22,125 bases of DNA from Actinomycetales bacterium UBA1416 (GCA_002304945.1 DBPQ01000066.1:37859-59983), one strand, 5' to 3'; positions 1-7,777 are shown, counted from the stretch's first letter. Program-made: numbers and translations. Notes: generated by a model not told the origin, from the letters alone.

Positions 1-520
1 GGCGGGCGACGGCGCCGGCCGGCGGGATCCGCAGGCCCACCTGGCGGCAGCGGGAGCGGATCGTGACGACGACGTCGTCCGGCGAGGGGGCGCACAGCAG
101 CCACACGGTGTGCTCGGGCGGCTCCTCGATGGACTTGAGCAGGACGTTGGAGGTGCGCTCGACCATCCGGTCGGCGTCCTCGACGATGACGATGCGCCAG
201 CGGCCCTGGGAGGCGGACCGGGACGCCGTGGCGACCAGGTCGCGCACCTCCTGGATGTTGATCACCACCTTCTCGGTGCTCACGGTGGTGACGTCAGGGT
301 GCGTGCCCGCGAGCGTCATGCGGCAGCCCTTGCAGGTGCCGCAGCCGGTCCCCTCCTCGCACTGGAGGGCGGCGGCGAACGCCCGTGCGGCCACGGACCG
401 TCCGGAGCCGGGCGGGCCGGTGAACAGCCACGCGTGCGTCATGGCCCGCGGCTCGCGGACGGCCTGGGTGAGGGTGGCCACCACGTGGTCCTGTCCGACG
501 AGGGACGACCAGACGCTCAT
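1..520 (-). CDS. holB: DNA polymerase III subunit delta' (partial, C-terminus outside window)
   Basis: Clamp-loader subunit of the replicative polymerase; it helps load the beta clamp onto primed DNA. The ATG at 520 opens a frame that runs off the left edge, giving the N-terminal 173 codons of a protein usually over 300 residues long. Visible are an N-terminal MSVWSSLVGQDHVV, a P-loop-like GPPGSGRS near residue 38, a four-cysteine zinc module (C-x5-C-x2-C-x2-C) near residues 55-66, a Walker B-like IVIVEDADRM, LLKSIEEPPEH, and the SRCR sensor motif in IRSRCRQV. The ATG overlaps the stop of tmk by 4 bases (ATGA), so the two are translationally coupled, as expected for the tmk-holB pair. The P-loop ends in R-S rather than K-T/S; delta' is known to be the non-hydrolysing member, so this is normal for the family. 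Confidence 0.95.
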   Translation of the reverse strand, partial: MSVWSSLVGQDHVVATLTQAVREPRAMTHAWLFTGPPGSGRSVAARAFAAALQCEEGTGCGTCKGCRMTLAGTHPDVTTVSTEKVVINIQEVRDLVATASRSASQGRWRIVIVEDADRMVERTSNVLLKSIEEPPEHTVWLLCAPSPDDVVVTIRSRCRQVGLRIPPAGAVAR

Positions 521-1149
521 CGCCGCTCCAGCAGGGGCGCGAGCCGGGCCGTGATCGCGGCGTGCAGCTCGCCGGGGTCGGCGGCGGCGTCGAGAACGAG
601 GTAGCGGCCGGGCTCCGCCGCTGCCAGCTCGAGGAACACCTCGCGCACGCGGCGGTGGAAGCCGTCCGATTCGCGTTCGAGACGGTCGGGGGCCTCCTGC
701 CGCCTCGCGGCGGCGGCCCCCGGCTCGAGGTCGAGGAGGACAGTGAGGTCCGGCAGCAGCCCTTCGGTGGCCCAGAGGGAGAGCTCGCGCACCTCCGTGA
801 TCCCGAGGTCGCGGGCCGCGCCCTGGTAGGCCACCGAGGAGTCGAGGTACCGGTCCGTCACCACCATGGCGCCCCTGGCGAGGGCAGGCGCGATCAGGGA
901 GTGGACGTGATGGGCGCGGTCGGTGGCGAACAGCAGCGCCTCGGTCCGCGGATCCACGTGGCCACCGTGCAGCAGGGCCTCCCGGAGGTAGCCGCCGAGC
1001 TCGGTTCCGCCCGGCTCCCGGGTGAGGACCAGCTCGAAGCCGCGATCCTCCAGCCACCGCCCGAGGAGGGCACGCTGGGTGGTCTTGCCGACGCCGTCGC
1101 CACCCTCGAGGGCGATGAACAGGCCGCGGCGCGGGTGGGTCGGGATCAC
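517..1149 (-). CDS. tmk: Thymidylate kinase (dTMP kinase)
   Basis: Phosphorylates dTMP to dTDP with ATP in the cytoplasm, an essential step in dTTP supply. The 210-residue product is of normal family length. It shows the P-loop EGGDGVGKTT near residues 15-24, the substrate-binding REPGGTELG, the TDRYLDSSVAYQG motif (family DRY/SSxAYQG) and an Arg-containing LID segment, RRQEAPDRLERE. The start is a GTG at 1149; I see no strong Shine-Dalgarno sequence in front of it, and the upstream oxidoreductase gene ends only 9 bases away, so translation may depend on coupling. It overlaps holB downstream by 4 bases. Assignment is firm; only the exact start is open. Confidence 0.95.
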   Translation of the reverse strand: MIPTHPRRGLFIALEGGDGVGKTTQRALLGRWLEDRGFELVLTREPGGTELGGYLREALLHGGHVDPRTEALLFATDRAHHVHSLIAPALARGAMVVTDRYLDSSVAYQGAARDLGITEVRELSLWATEGLLPDLTVLLDLEPGAAAARRQEAPDRLERESDGFHRRVREVFLELAAAEPGRYLVLDAAADPGELHAAITARLAPLLERR

Positions 1150-1158
1150 CGCTGCAGT

Positions 1159-2238
1159 CTAGCGGGGGGCACCCCCGGGGTGACGGGGCCGCAGGGAGGG
1201 CTCGTCGGGGTAGTGGACGCCGAGCTGGCGGCGCAGCTCGTCCATGATCTCCAGGACCTCGAGGGTGGACTCCCACGGCATGGTGGCGGACTCCGTGACA
1301 CCGCCGTCGATGCAGCGCGCCGCCTCGGCGATCTGGAACTGGAAGCCGCCGGCCGGGTAGGACAGCTCCCACCGCACCTGCTCCGCGTCCCTCATGGCCA
1401 CGGTGATGCCCCCGGGCCGGTAGAAGTCCGGATCGAAATCGATGCGCCCTCCGGTGCCCCCGATCCAGGCACGCGTGGGGGTGCGGGCGGTCAGCGCGGT
1501 GGTGGCCACCGCGATCGCGTGCGGGTAGACGAGGATGCTCGCCGAGGAGGCGTCGACACCGGAGTCGAGGCGGTGCCCGAGGGCACGGACCTCGCCGGGG
1601 GCTCCGAGGATGGAGTGGATGAAGGAGACCGGGTACACCCCGAGGTCGAGCATGGCACCGCCGGCGAGTTCCGGGTTCCGCAGCCGCTCGATGTGCGTCA
1701 GTGACTGCCCGTGGTCTCCCACCACCTGCACCACGTCCCCCAGCGCCCCCGACCGGACGACCGCGCGCGCCACCACCATGTGGGGCAGGAAGCGGGACCA
1801 CATCGCCTCCATGGCGAAGAGGCCCTGGCGGCGGGCCACGTCGAACACGTCGCGCGCCTCGGCGGCGTTCCGGGTGAAGGACTTCTCGACCAGCACGGGC
1901 TTGCCCGCCTCGAGGGCCAGGATCGCGTGGTCGCGGTGCTCGGAGTGCGGAGTGGCGACGTAGACGGCGTCGATGGCGTCGCTCGCCACCAGTTCCTCGT
2001 AGCTCCCATAGGCGTGTGCGATGCCGTGCTGCGCGGCGAACGCCTCCGCCCGTTCCCGCGAACGGGACCCGATCGCGGTGACGTCGCACGCGGTGCCCTC
2101 CCGGGCGTCGGCGAGGAACTGCCGGGCGATGCCGCCGGGCCCGATGATGCCCCACCGGGCGGGTGGGCAGTCGGCAGGGTCCTCGATGGTGACGTCGAGA
2201 TTGGCCAGGATTTCGGGGAGCTGGAGTTCCATCGTCAT
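1159..2238 (-). CDS. Gfo/Idh/MocA-family NAD(P)-dependent oxidoreductase
   Basis: Predicted cytoplasmic oxidoreductase of 359 residues acting on a sugar, cyclitol or diol; the substrate cannot be read from sequence. A Rossmann nucleotide-binding motif GIIGPGGIAR lies near residues 30-39, followed by the family motif VLVEKSFT (EKP-like, with Ser in place of Pro) near residue 118. The C-terminal dehydrogenase domain contains GGAMLDLGVYPVSF with the family D-x-G-x-Y-P pattern. MEAMWSRFLP and a C-terminal E-I-M-D-E-L-R-R-Q-L-G-V-H-Y-P are, as I recall, typical of the branch related to trans-1,2-dihydrobenzene-1,2-diol dehydrogenase. The ATG at 2238 overlaps the upstream gene's stop by 4 bases; a second ATG at 2232 is possible. 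It sits between topA and tmk, where it has no obvious link to replication, so co-transcription is probably incidental. Confidence 0.9.
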   Translation of the reverse strand: MTMELQLPEILANLDVTIEDPADCPPARWGIIGPGGIARQFLADAREGTACDVTAIGSRSRERAEAFAAQHGIAHAYGSYEELVASDAIDAVYVATPHSEHRDHAILALEAGKPVLVEKSFTRNAAEARDVFDVARRQGLFAMEAMWSRFLPHMVVARAVVRSGALGDVVQVVGDHGQSLTHIERLRNPELAGGAMLDLGVYPVSFIHSILGAPGEVRALGHRLDSGVDASSASILVYPHAIAVATTALTARTPTRAWIGGTGGRIDFDPDFYRPGGITVAMRDAEQVRWELSYPAGGFQFQIAEAARCIDGGVTESATMPWESTLEVLEIMDELRRQLGVHYPDEPSLRPRHPGGAPR

Positions 2239-2567
2239 ACCGCCTGTGGTCCGTCGAGGGGGTGGGTGCGTGCGCGGCTCGTCCCGATGACGAAGCGCTT
2301 TCCGGTGAGGGTGGCGTCCAGGTGGACGCTCTCCCCCGGCCCGGTGGTGAGCGTGGTCGTGCAGTGGCCGCCGGTGGAGTCGTGCCGGCGGAAGTACATC
2401 CGCACCACGTGCTGACCGGGCGCCACCACGAACCGGTGGGTGGTGAGCCAGGCGATCGGGTGGGCCACGCCGTCGATCTCCACCACGGGGGTGGCGAAGA
2501 CCACCTGCAGGCGGGCGAGAAAGCCGTCCGCCCGGGCGCTGACGGCGAGGGTCGATGCAACGGTCAT
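2235..2567 (-). CDS. Small beta-rich protein of unknown function
   Basis: A 110-residue soluble protein that I do not recognise. It has no signal peptide and no membrane segment. Most of the chain alternates hydrophobic and polar residues (for example VVEIDGVAHPIAW, HRFVVAPGQHVVRMYFR, GESVHLDATLTGKRFVIG), which suggests a small beta-sandwich; the phrase V-A-P-G-Q-H-V-V-R resembles the strand-turn seen in PEGA-like and similar small domains. It overlaps the downstream oxidoreductase by 4 bases and starts 61 bases after topA ends, so it is probably the second gene of the topA transcript. The ATG at 2567 has only a weak ribosome-binding site. Evidence for it being a gene is its open frame, the tight overlap and the lack of any better frame here. 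Confidence 0.7.
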   Translation of the reverse strand: MTVASTLAVSARADGFLARLQVVFATPVVEIDGVAHPIAWLTTHRFVVAPGQHVVRMYFRRHDSTGGHCTTTLTTGPGESVHLDATLTGKRFVIGTSRARTHPLDGPQAV

Positions 2568-2628
2568 TCTGGAATCATGGCATTCCCGCCGGGAGGTCGC
2601 ACACGGATCACCCCTCCCGAGTGGGCGG

Positions 2629-5286
2629 TCAGGACCCCGAGCCGGTGCGCCGCGTCGTCCCCCTCGCGGTGCGGGCAGCGGGCTTGCGGGCGCCGCCCCG
2701 CTTGGGTGCGGGGCCCTTCGCGCGCTTCTCCGCGAGCAGCTCGTAGGCCCGTTCCGGGCTGAGCGAGTCGATCTCGTCGCCCTTCCGCAAGGTGGCGTTC
2801 GTGGTGCCGTCCGTGACGTACGGGCCGAACCGGCCGTCCTTCACGACGACGGGCGCGCCGCTCGCCGGGTCCGTCCCCAGCTCCTTCAGGGGGGCGGCCG
2901 CCGCCCGCGCCGCGCCACGCCGCTGCTTCGGCTGGGCGAAGATCTCCTCGGCCTGTTGCAGCGTGACGTCGAAGAGCTGTTCCTCCGTCTCGAGGGAGCG
3001 CGAGTCGGTGCCCTTCTTCAGGTAGGGACCGTAACGGCCGTTCTGGGCGGTGATCTCGGTGCCGTCCGCCGCCACCCCCACCACGCGGGGCAGGGACAGC
3101 AGGCGGAGCGCGTCCTCGAGGTGGATGGTCTCGAGCTGCATGGACTTGAACAGGGATGCGGTGCGGGGCTTGGCCCTGGCCGGGGCGTCCTCCGGGAGGA
3201 CCTCGGTGACGTACGGGCCGTAGCGTCCGTTCCGCGCCACGATCGTGGTGCCCGTGGTCGGGTCGGTGCCGAGTTCGCGGGCGTCGTCGGTCCGCGTCTC
3301 GAGCAGCTCCCTCGCCCTCTCCAGGGTGAGCTCGTCGGGGGCGACGTCGTCCGGGATGGACGCGCGCGACGTCTCGCCGTCCGCACCCACCGCCTCCAGG
3401 TAGGGCCCGTACCGGCCCACGCGCAACGTGATGCCGTCCCCGAGCTCGATGGAGTTCACCGCGCGGGCATCGATGTCCCCGAGGCCGTCGACGAGGCCCT
3501 TCAACCCGCCGGCCTCGCCGCCGCCGAAGTAGAACCGGGTGAGCCACTCCTCGCGGTCCTGCGCGCCGGTGGCGATGCGGTCGAGGTCGGACTCCATGGC
3601 GGCCGTGAAGTCGTAGTCCACGAGGCGCGTGAGGTTCTCCTCCAGCAGCCGGGTGACCGAGAAGGCCAGCCAACTCGGGACGAGCGCCTGCCCGCGCTTC
3701 GTGACGTACCCCCGGTCGATGATCGTGGACATGGTGGCCGCGTACGTGGAGGGCCGTCCGATCCCGTGCTCCTCCATCGACTTGACCAGGGAGGCCTCGG
3801 TGTACCGGGGCGGCGGGCTGGTCTCGTGCCCAGCCGCGGCGACGTCGGAGGCGTCCACGTGCTCACCCACGGCGAGCTGGGGCAGGCGGGACTCCGCCGC
3901 CTCCGCCTCGTAGCGGGCAGCGTCGTGGCCCTCCTCGTAGGCGGCGAGGAAGCCGCGGAACGTGATCACGGTGCCGGAGGCCGAGAACTCGAAGGCGTGC
4001 CGGCCCGCCGGGATCCGGCACTCGGGCACCTCGCCGGTGGACGTGATCCGCACCGTCGCGGTCTCGCCCGTGGCGTCGGCCATCTGGGAGGCGATGGTGC
4101 GCTTCCAGATGAGGTCGTAGAGGCGCACCTGCATCTGCGGCAGGTGGCCGAGCTCGCCCGGACGGCGGAAGGTCTCCCCCGCGGGGCGGATCGCCTCGTG
4201 GGCCTCCTGCGCCCCCTTGGCGACCTTGCCGTAGCGGCGCGGCTTCTCCGGGACCGACGCCGGTCCGTACAGCTCCTTCGCCTGGGCGCGGGCCGTGGCG
4301 ACCGCCTGTGCGGACAGGGCCGAGGAGTCGGTGCGCATGTAGGTGATGTACCCGTTCTCGTACAGCGCCTGGGCGAGCCGCATCGTCTCCCGGGAGGAGA
4401 GCCGAAGTTTGCGGGAGGCCTCCTGCTGGAGCGTGGAGGTGGTGAACGGGGCGGCGGGGCTGCGGCGGTACGGCTTGGACTCCACCGACGAGACCGTGCC
4501 GTCCGTGACCACACCGGCGATCGCGGTCGCGCTCGCCTCGTCGAGGTGCACCGCTGCGGACGTGCGCAGCGCGCCGTCGTCGCCGAAGTCACGGCCTGTG
4601 GCGACGCGCGCGCCGTCGACGGCGGCGAGGCGGGCCTCGAAGGACTCCTCGCCTCGTGCGAAGCGGGCGGTGACGTCCCAGTACGAGGCGGACCGGAACG
4701 CCATGCGCTCCCGTTCCCGCTCCACGACCAGACGGGTGGCCACCGACTGCACCCGGCCGGCGGACAGGCCCGGGCCGATCTTGCGCCACAGCAGCGGCGA
4801 GACCTCGTAACCCACCAGGCGGTCGAGGATGCGACGGGTCTCCTGGGCGTCGACGAGGTGGATGTCCACGTCCCGGGTGTCCCCCACCGCCCGCTCGATG
4901 GCCTCCTTGGTGATCTCGTGGAACACCATCCGCTTGACGGGGACCTTGGGCTTCAGGACCTCCAGCAGGTGCCAGGCGATGGCCTCGCCCTCGCGGTCCT
5001 CGTCGGTGGCGAGGTAGAGCTCGTCCGCGTCCTTCAGGAGGCGCTTCAGCTCGGTGACCTTCTTCTTCTTGTCCGGGTAGACCACGTAGTACGGCTGGAA
5101 GCCGTTCTCCACGTCCACCGCGAACTTGCCGTACGGGCCCTTCTTCAGGTCCGCGGGCAGTTCGGAGGGTTGGGGGAGGTCACGGATGTGCCCGATCGAC
5201 GCCTCGACGTCGAAGTCCTTGCCCAGGTACGCACCGATGGTGCGCGCCTTCGCGGGCGACTCGACGATCACAAGTTTGCGTGCCAC
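2629..5286 (-). CDS. topA: DNA topoisomerase I (type IA)
   Basis: Relaxes negative supercoils by transient single-strand cleavage. The 885-residue product has the normal actinobacterial length. The N-terminal TOPRIM domain starts with KLVIVESPAKARTIG and has the metal-binding acidic residues in ATDEDREGEA (Asp95, Asp97, Glu99). The catalytic tyrosine is Tyr316 in YITYMRTDS. The C-terminal part carries four copies of the GR(Y/F)GPY topoisomerase C-terminal repeat in place of zinc fingers, and ends in an Arg/Lys/Ala tail (KRGGARKPAARTARG), as is typical for actinobacteria. I chose the GTG at 5286 because AAAGG sits about 5 bases upstream and the product then starts MARKLVIVESPAK; the open frame extends 30 codons further but without family similarity. 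It is the first gene of a minus-strand run leading to tmk and holB. Confidence 0.97.
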   Translation of the reverse strand: MARKLVIVESPAKARTIGAYLGKDFDVEASIGHIRDLPQPSELPADLKKGPYGKFAVDVENGFQPYYVVYPDKKKKVTELKRLLKDADELYLATDEDREGEAIAWHLLEVLKPKVPVKRMVFHEITKEAIERAVGDTRDVDIHLVDAQETRRILDRLVGYEVSPLLWRKIGPGLSAGRVQSVATRLVVERERERMAFRSASYWDVTARFARGEESFEARLAAVDGARVATGRDFGDDGALRTSAAVHLDEASATAIAGVVTDGTVSSVESKPYRRSPAAPFTTSTLQQEASRKLRLSSRETMRLAQALYENGYITYMRTDSSALSAQAVATARAQAKELYGPASVPEKPRRYGKVAKGAQEAHEAIRPAGETFRRPGELGHLPQMQVRLYDLIWKRTIASQMADATGETATVRITSTGEVPECRIPAGRHAFEFSASGTVITFRGFLAAYEEGHDAARYEAEAAESRLPQLAVGEHVDASDVAAAGHETSPPPRYTEASLVKSMEEHGIGRPSTYAATMSTIIDRGYVTKRGQALVPSWLAFSVTRLLEENLTRLVDYDFTAAMESDLDRIATGAQDREEWLTRFYFGGGEAGGLKGLVDGLGDIDARAVNSIELGDGITLRVGRYGPYLEAVGADGETSRASIPDDVAPDELTLERARELLETRTDDARELGTDPTTGTTIVARNGRYGPYVTEVLPEDAPARAKPRTASLFKSMQLETIHLEDALRLLSLPRVVGVAADGTEITAQNGRYGPYLKKGTDSRSLETEEQLFDVTLQQAEEIFAQPKQRRGAARAAAAPLKELGTDPASGAPVVVKDGRFGPYVTDGTTNATLRKGDEIDSLSPERAYELLAEKRAKGPAPKRGGARKPAARTARGTTRRTGSGS

Positions 5287-5390
5287 GGCGACCTTTCGGG
5301 GGAGGGAGAGGGGGCTCCGGCGATCCTGGCGGCTCCCGAGGGGAATACTGGCACAGTTCGCGCGGAGGGCGCACACCCCTGTGAACGAAC

Positions 5391-5439
5391 GGCGGGGGCC
5401 ACCCCGATGGGTGACCCCCGCCGACCCGTGCTCCGGGTC
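5391..5439 (-). terminator. Double-hairpin terminator between membrane-protein gene and topA
   Basis: Two adjacent inverted repeats. The larger pairs 5391-5404 with 5409-5422 (14-base arms, one mismatch, loop CGAT); the smaller pairs GACCCG at 5423-5428 with CGGGTC at 5434-5439 around a 5-base loop. They lie about 105-150 bases after the stop of the membrane-protein gene on the minus strand and just before the topA leader, so termination of the upstream gene is the simplest role. There is no long T-run, as is common in high-GC actinobacteria; attenuation of topA is an alternative. Confidence 0.6.
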
Positions 5440-5462
5440 CGGCTACTAGGTACGGCTTCCGC

Positions 5463-5506
5463 ACGGCTCAGATGCGGTGCCGATACGGCTCAGATGCGGT
5501 GCCGAT
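5463..5506. repeat. Perfect 22-bp tandem duplication
   Basis: The 22-base unit ending in GATGCGGTGCCGAT occurs twice, head to tail and without mismatch, at 5463-5484 and 5485-5506. It lies in the 3' untranslated stretch of the minus-strand membrane-protein gene, between its stop (5544) and the terminator hairpins. Two identical copies suggest a recent slippage or duplication event. Each unit contains a short partial palindrome, but I see no known binding site. Confidence 0.85.
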
Positions 5507-5543
5507 TGGGGCGCTGTGGCGCGAGTTGGGCGCTGCGGCGCCG

Positions 5544-6503
5544 TCAGGCGCTGCCGGGCACCATGACCGCACCGCCGGTGAGACGGCGGAAGACGAAGAC
5601 GGAGGCGATGGCGATCAGCGGAAGGGCGACGAGGAGTCCGACGCCGAGCGCGAGGAGGCCCAGGATGGCCACGCCAAGCGCGGCGAGGCTGAACAGGATC
5701 GTCGTGCCGAGGTTCGCCGTGACCAGCTGGACGCTCGCCCGCAGCGCATCGACGGCCGACAGGTTCCGGTCGAGGGCGAAGTGGAGGTACCACGTGCCGA
5801 GCACCTGCACGATGATCCCGGGGATGACCAGGAGGAACAGTCCGATGGTGACGGCGACTCCCAGGATGACCGCCGCCAGCAGGGCCTGGACCAGGTTGGG
5901 GATCGAGGTGAAGTCGGAGAACTCCACGCGACGGCCGTCCGCGACGCGGAGCGCTGCCTGGAGGAACGCCGCCGCGATCACGTAACTGGCGATCGTGAAG
6001 ACGAGGTTGACGAACCCCGACGCCGGCGTGGCCGTGTTGAACGTCACGTCCATCCACTGGGCGTCCCGCCGGAGCGAGGACTCCAGGCTCTCGCCCACGA
6101 TGCTGACGAAGAGGGCGATGAGCGTGGCGACGATCCAGGGCGCGGGATTCGTCTTGAAGGCCTCCCACGCATAGCGGAACGCCTCCGCGATCGAGACCTG
6201 GACGGGTCCGTAGCGCTGCACCGGGCCGTAGGGAGGTTGCTGGAACGCGGCCGGGTCCTGGTACGGGGGTGGCTGCTGCACGGAGGGCTGCTGGCCGTAG
6301 GCGGAGTGCCCGTAGGGCGAGGACTCCGAGCCGGGCGGGGGTTGCTGGGGGTACGGCTGCTGGGGGTACGGCTGCTGGGGGTACGGCTGCTGGCCGTAGG
6401 GCTGCGCGGGCTGCTGGTGCGGCTGCTCGCCGTGCGGCTGGTACGGCTGCTCGCCGTGCGGCTGCGGGGAGCCGCTCTCGGGGATGTCGTTCGGACTGCT
6501 CAT
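5544..6503 (-). CDS. Multi-pass membrane protein with Pro/Gln/Tyr-rich N-terminal tail
   Basis: A 319-residue integral membrane protein. Residues 1 to about 95 are disordered and rich in Pro, Gln, Tyr and Gly (QPYPQQPYPQQPYPQQP, QPHGEQPYQPHGEQPH). After this comes an amphipathic stretch, VSIAEAFRYAWEAFKTNPAPW, and about five to six hydrophobic helices, including WIVATLIALFVSIVG, ATILGVAVTIGLFLLVIPG-like and LAALGVAILGLLALGVGLL segments. The layout and the xLxVIPGIIVxxxxxxYxxFAxDRxLSAxDALRxS pattern match the glycerophosphodiester phosphodiesterase membrane-domain / DUF975-like group common in actinobacteria; no catalytic domain is present. The start is the ATG at 6503, with AAGGAG about 9 bases upstream; an in-frame ATG 14 codons earlier lacks such a site. 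The function is unknown. Confidence 0.85.
   Translation of the reverse strand: MSSPNDIPESGSPQPHGEQPYQPHGEQPHQQPAQPYGQQPYPQQPYPQQPYPQQPPPGSESSPYGHSAYGQQPSVQQPPPYQDPAAFQQPPYGPVQRYGPVQVSIAEAFRYAWEAFKTNPAPWIVATLIALFVSIVGESLESSLRRDAQWMDVTFNTATPASGFVNLVFTIASYVIAAAFLQAALRVADGRRVEFSDFTSIPNLVQALLAAVILGVAVTIGLFLLVIPGIIVQVLGTWYLHFALDRNLSAVDALRASVQLVTANLGTTILFSLAALGVAILGLLALGVGLLVALPLIAIASVFVFRRLTGGAVMVPGSA
6341..6400 (-). repeat. 15-bp tandem repeat encoding the YPQQP units
   Basis: Four consecutive 15-base units (6341-6355, 6356-6370, 6371-6385, 6386-6400). The middle two are identical, the first has one change and the last has several. They code for the Q-P-Y-P-Q repeat in the disordered tail of the membrane protein. 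Copy number in such an in-frame repeat can change by slippage without breaking the frame. Confidence 0.85.
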
Positions 6504-6570
6504 GGCGTCTCTCTCCTTGTGGTGACGCCTCAAGCCAAGCGCCATCGCAGGCGGCGGTCAATGGGGCTGT

Positions 6571-6615
6571 CCCCCGTATTGATCCGGGGGTCAGCAGAGG
6601 TTCCCCTCGTAGGGG
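6571..6615 (-). terminator. Candidate terminator after the YciO-family gene
   Basis: Two short GC-rich inverted repeats directly after the stop of the minus-strand yciO-like gene: CCCC/GGGG at 6603-6606 and 6612-6615 with a 5-base loop, and CCCCCG/CGGGGG at 6571-6576 and 6585-6590 with an 8-base loop. There is no T-run. The position 14-58 bases after the stop fits transcript termination. Confidence 0.45.
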
Positions 6616-6628
6616 TCGGGAGTGGGGG

Positions 6629-7249
6629 TCAGGAGAAGCGAGCAGGATCTCCCGAGCCGACGCGCACGACCTCGGGCGAGCCGGCCGAGAAGTCGACGAC
6701 CGTCGTCGGCTCGCATCCCGTCGCGTCCCCGTCGATGACGAGCTCGACGAGGTGGTCCAGTGCCTCCCGCACCTCGTAGCCGAGCGCCATGGGCTCCTCC
6801 TCCCCCGGCAGCAGCAAGCTGCTGGACAGCAGCGGCTCCCCCAGCTCCGCCAGGATGGCCTGGGTGATGCGGTGCTCCGGGATGCGCACGCCGACCGTGC
6901 GCTTGCGCGGGTGCTGCAGGCGGCGCGGTACCTCGGGGCTCGCCGGAAGGATGAAGGTGTAGGGACCGGGTGTCGCGGCCTTGACCGCACGGAAGACGGG
7001 GTTGCTGAGGCGGACGAACTGCCCCAGCTGGGCGAAGTCACGGCAGACGAGCGTGAAGTCGTGCCGTTCGTCGAGCTGGCGGATCGCGAGGATCCGTTCC
7101 TTGGCGTGCTGGTTGCCCACCACCGCCCCGAGCGCGTAGCAGGCATCAGTGGGGTAGGCGATCAACCCGCCGTCGAGCAGCACGTCCACGACCTGGGAGA
7201 CGAGGCGCGGCTGCGGGTCGACCGGGTGGATCTCCAGCAGAGTGGCCAT
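6629..7249 (-). CDS. YciO-family protein (Sua5/YrdC/TsaC superfamily)
   Basis: A 206-residue cytoplasmic protein of the YrdC-fold superfamily. In that superfamily TsaC/Sua5 makes threonylcarbamoyl-AMP for tRNA t6A modification. This copy resembles E. coli YciO closely in length and in landmarks: an N-terminal IHPVDPQPRL, GGLIAYPTDACYALG near residues 28-42, RIxxIRQLDERHDFTLVCRD near residues 53-72, PGPYTFILPAS, RKRTVGVRIP, LGEPLLSSSLLLPGEEE, and a C-terminal EVVRVGSGDPARF. The ATG at 7249 is the first start giving the family N-terminus; the open frame extends upstream through the 65-bp repeats, which is not coding. YciO is known to be a weak or different enzyme compared with TsaC, so I do not assign t6A synthesis. 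Confidence 0.88.
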   Translation of the reverse strand: MATLLEIHPVDPQPRLVSQVVDVLLDGGLIAYPTDACYALGAVVGNQHAKERILAIRQLDERHDFTLVCRDFAQLGQFVRLSNPVFRAVKAATPGPYTFILPASPEVPRRLQHPRKRTVGVRIPEHRITQAILAELGEPLLSSSLLLPGEEEPMALGYEVREALDHLVELVIDGDATGCEPTTVVDFSAGSPEVVRVGSGDPARFS

Positions 7250-7295
7250 GCTCGAGCCTACCGCGGCGACCCCCGCCGCAGTCCGGCCGGTCGGT

Positions 7296-7431
7296 TTGGG
7301 AGCCATGGTTTCCGGCCTCCCAAATGAAGCGGAGACTCCATTCTCCAAACGGAGACTCCGGACACGTTGGGAGCCATGGATTCCGGCCTCCCAACTCAAA
7401 CGGAGACTCCGTTCTCCAAACGGAGACTCCG
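7296..7431. repeat. 65-bp element in two tandem copies with internal palindromes
   Basis: Copies at 7296-7360 and 7367-7431 are separated by GACACG and differ at only about five positions. Each begins with TTGGGAGCCATGG, reaches CGGCCTCCCAA (inverted repeat TTGGGAG/CTCCCAA), and then holds two copies of the 11-base palindrome CGGAGACTCCG or a near match (CGGAG-A-CTCCG), spaced by TTCTCCAAA. The element lies upstream of the minus-strand yciO-like gene and upstream of the plus-strand peptide operon. It resembles an intergenic palindromic repeat family or a multi-site operator. No open frame across it looks coding. Confidence 0.85.
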
Positions 7432-7732
7432 TTGTCACGATGGCTCGAGACTGCACTCGCTGCGTGACTGCACGCAGGCCCGCAACCTTTTGGTTCCACA
7501 CAAGGGCGCTGGGGCACACCCAGATCCACAACCCTGCGGCACGAACCCATTGACCGCAGCGCGCCACGGTGTGGATTTCTGGCAGGAGCGCTACTCACCG
7601 TCGCTCCTGTCCCTCCATATCCGGAAAACCCTGATGGTACATTCGTGCCATGTCAACAAGTTGCAGTGTCATTGGCTTGGGACGTGATCCCGCGAGAGTG
7701 AACGTTCAGTTGTTGAAGGCATGCAGCAGTGG
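7432..7732. other. Intergenic stretch without recognised gene
   Basis: No convincing coding sequence or RNA gene is visible between the 65-bp repeats and the promoter of the peptide operon. Noted small structures are the 8-base palindrome GAACGTTC at 7700-7707 followed by TTCA-x5-TGAA at 7706-7718, which could form an operator upstream of the peptide operon, and a stretch at 7506-7560 that is loosely similar to 11931-11990 on the far side of the operon. Confidence 0.5.
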
Positions 7733-7759
7733 TTGGCTGGTGCCCCAAGAAGCTATACT
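7733..7759 (+). promoter_or_regulatory. Candidate promoter of the peptide operon
   Basis: TATACT at 7754-7759 is a good -10 match in otherwise GC-rich DNA. TTGGCT at 7733-7738 is a possible -35 element with a short 15-base spacer; the -35 is therefore weak. A start near 7766 would leave a very short leader before the TTG start at 7778 or allow a leaderless GTG at 7769. Confidence 0.4.
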
Positions 7760-7777
7760 CGAGGGGGAGTGACGATA

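Noticed and set aside
2440..5985. 1181-codon plus-strand open frame
   Set aside because: Antisense to topA; composition typical of GC-rich shadow frames, with no family motifs.
5446..7146. 566-codon minus-strand open frame
   Set aside because: Shadow that crosses the membrane-protein gene and the yciO-like gene in another frame, rich in Arg/Pro/Ala and without motifs.
7296..7431. CRISPR array
   Set aside because: Only two 65-bp units with a 6-base gap between them and no unique spacers of normal length.
7651..7656. Minus-strand TTGACA as promoter for the yciO-like gene
   Set aside because: No acceptable -10 element at 16-18 bases.
7240..7687. Plus-strand open frames through the 65-bp repeats
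   Set aside because: Their repeated peptide strings only reflect the DNA repeat, they lack ribosome-binding sites and resemble no family.
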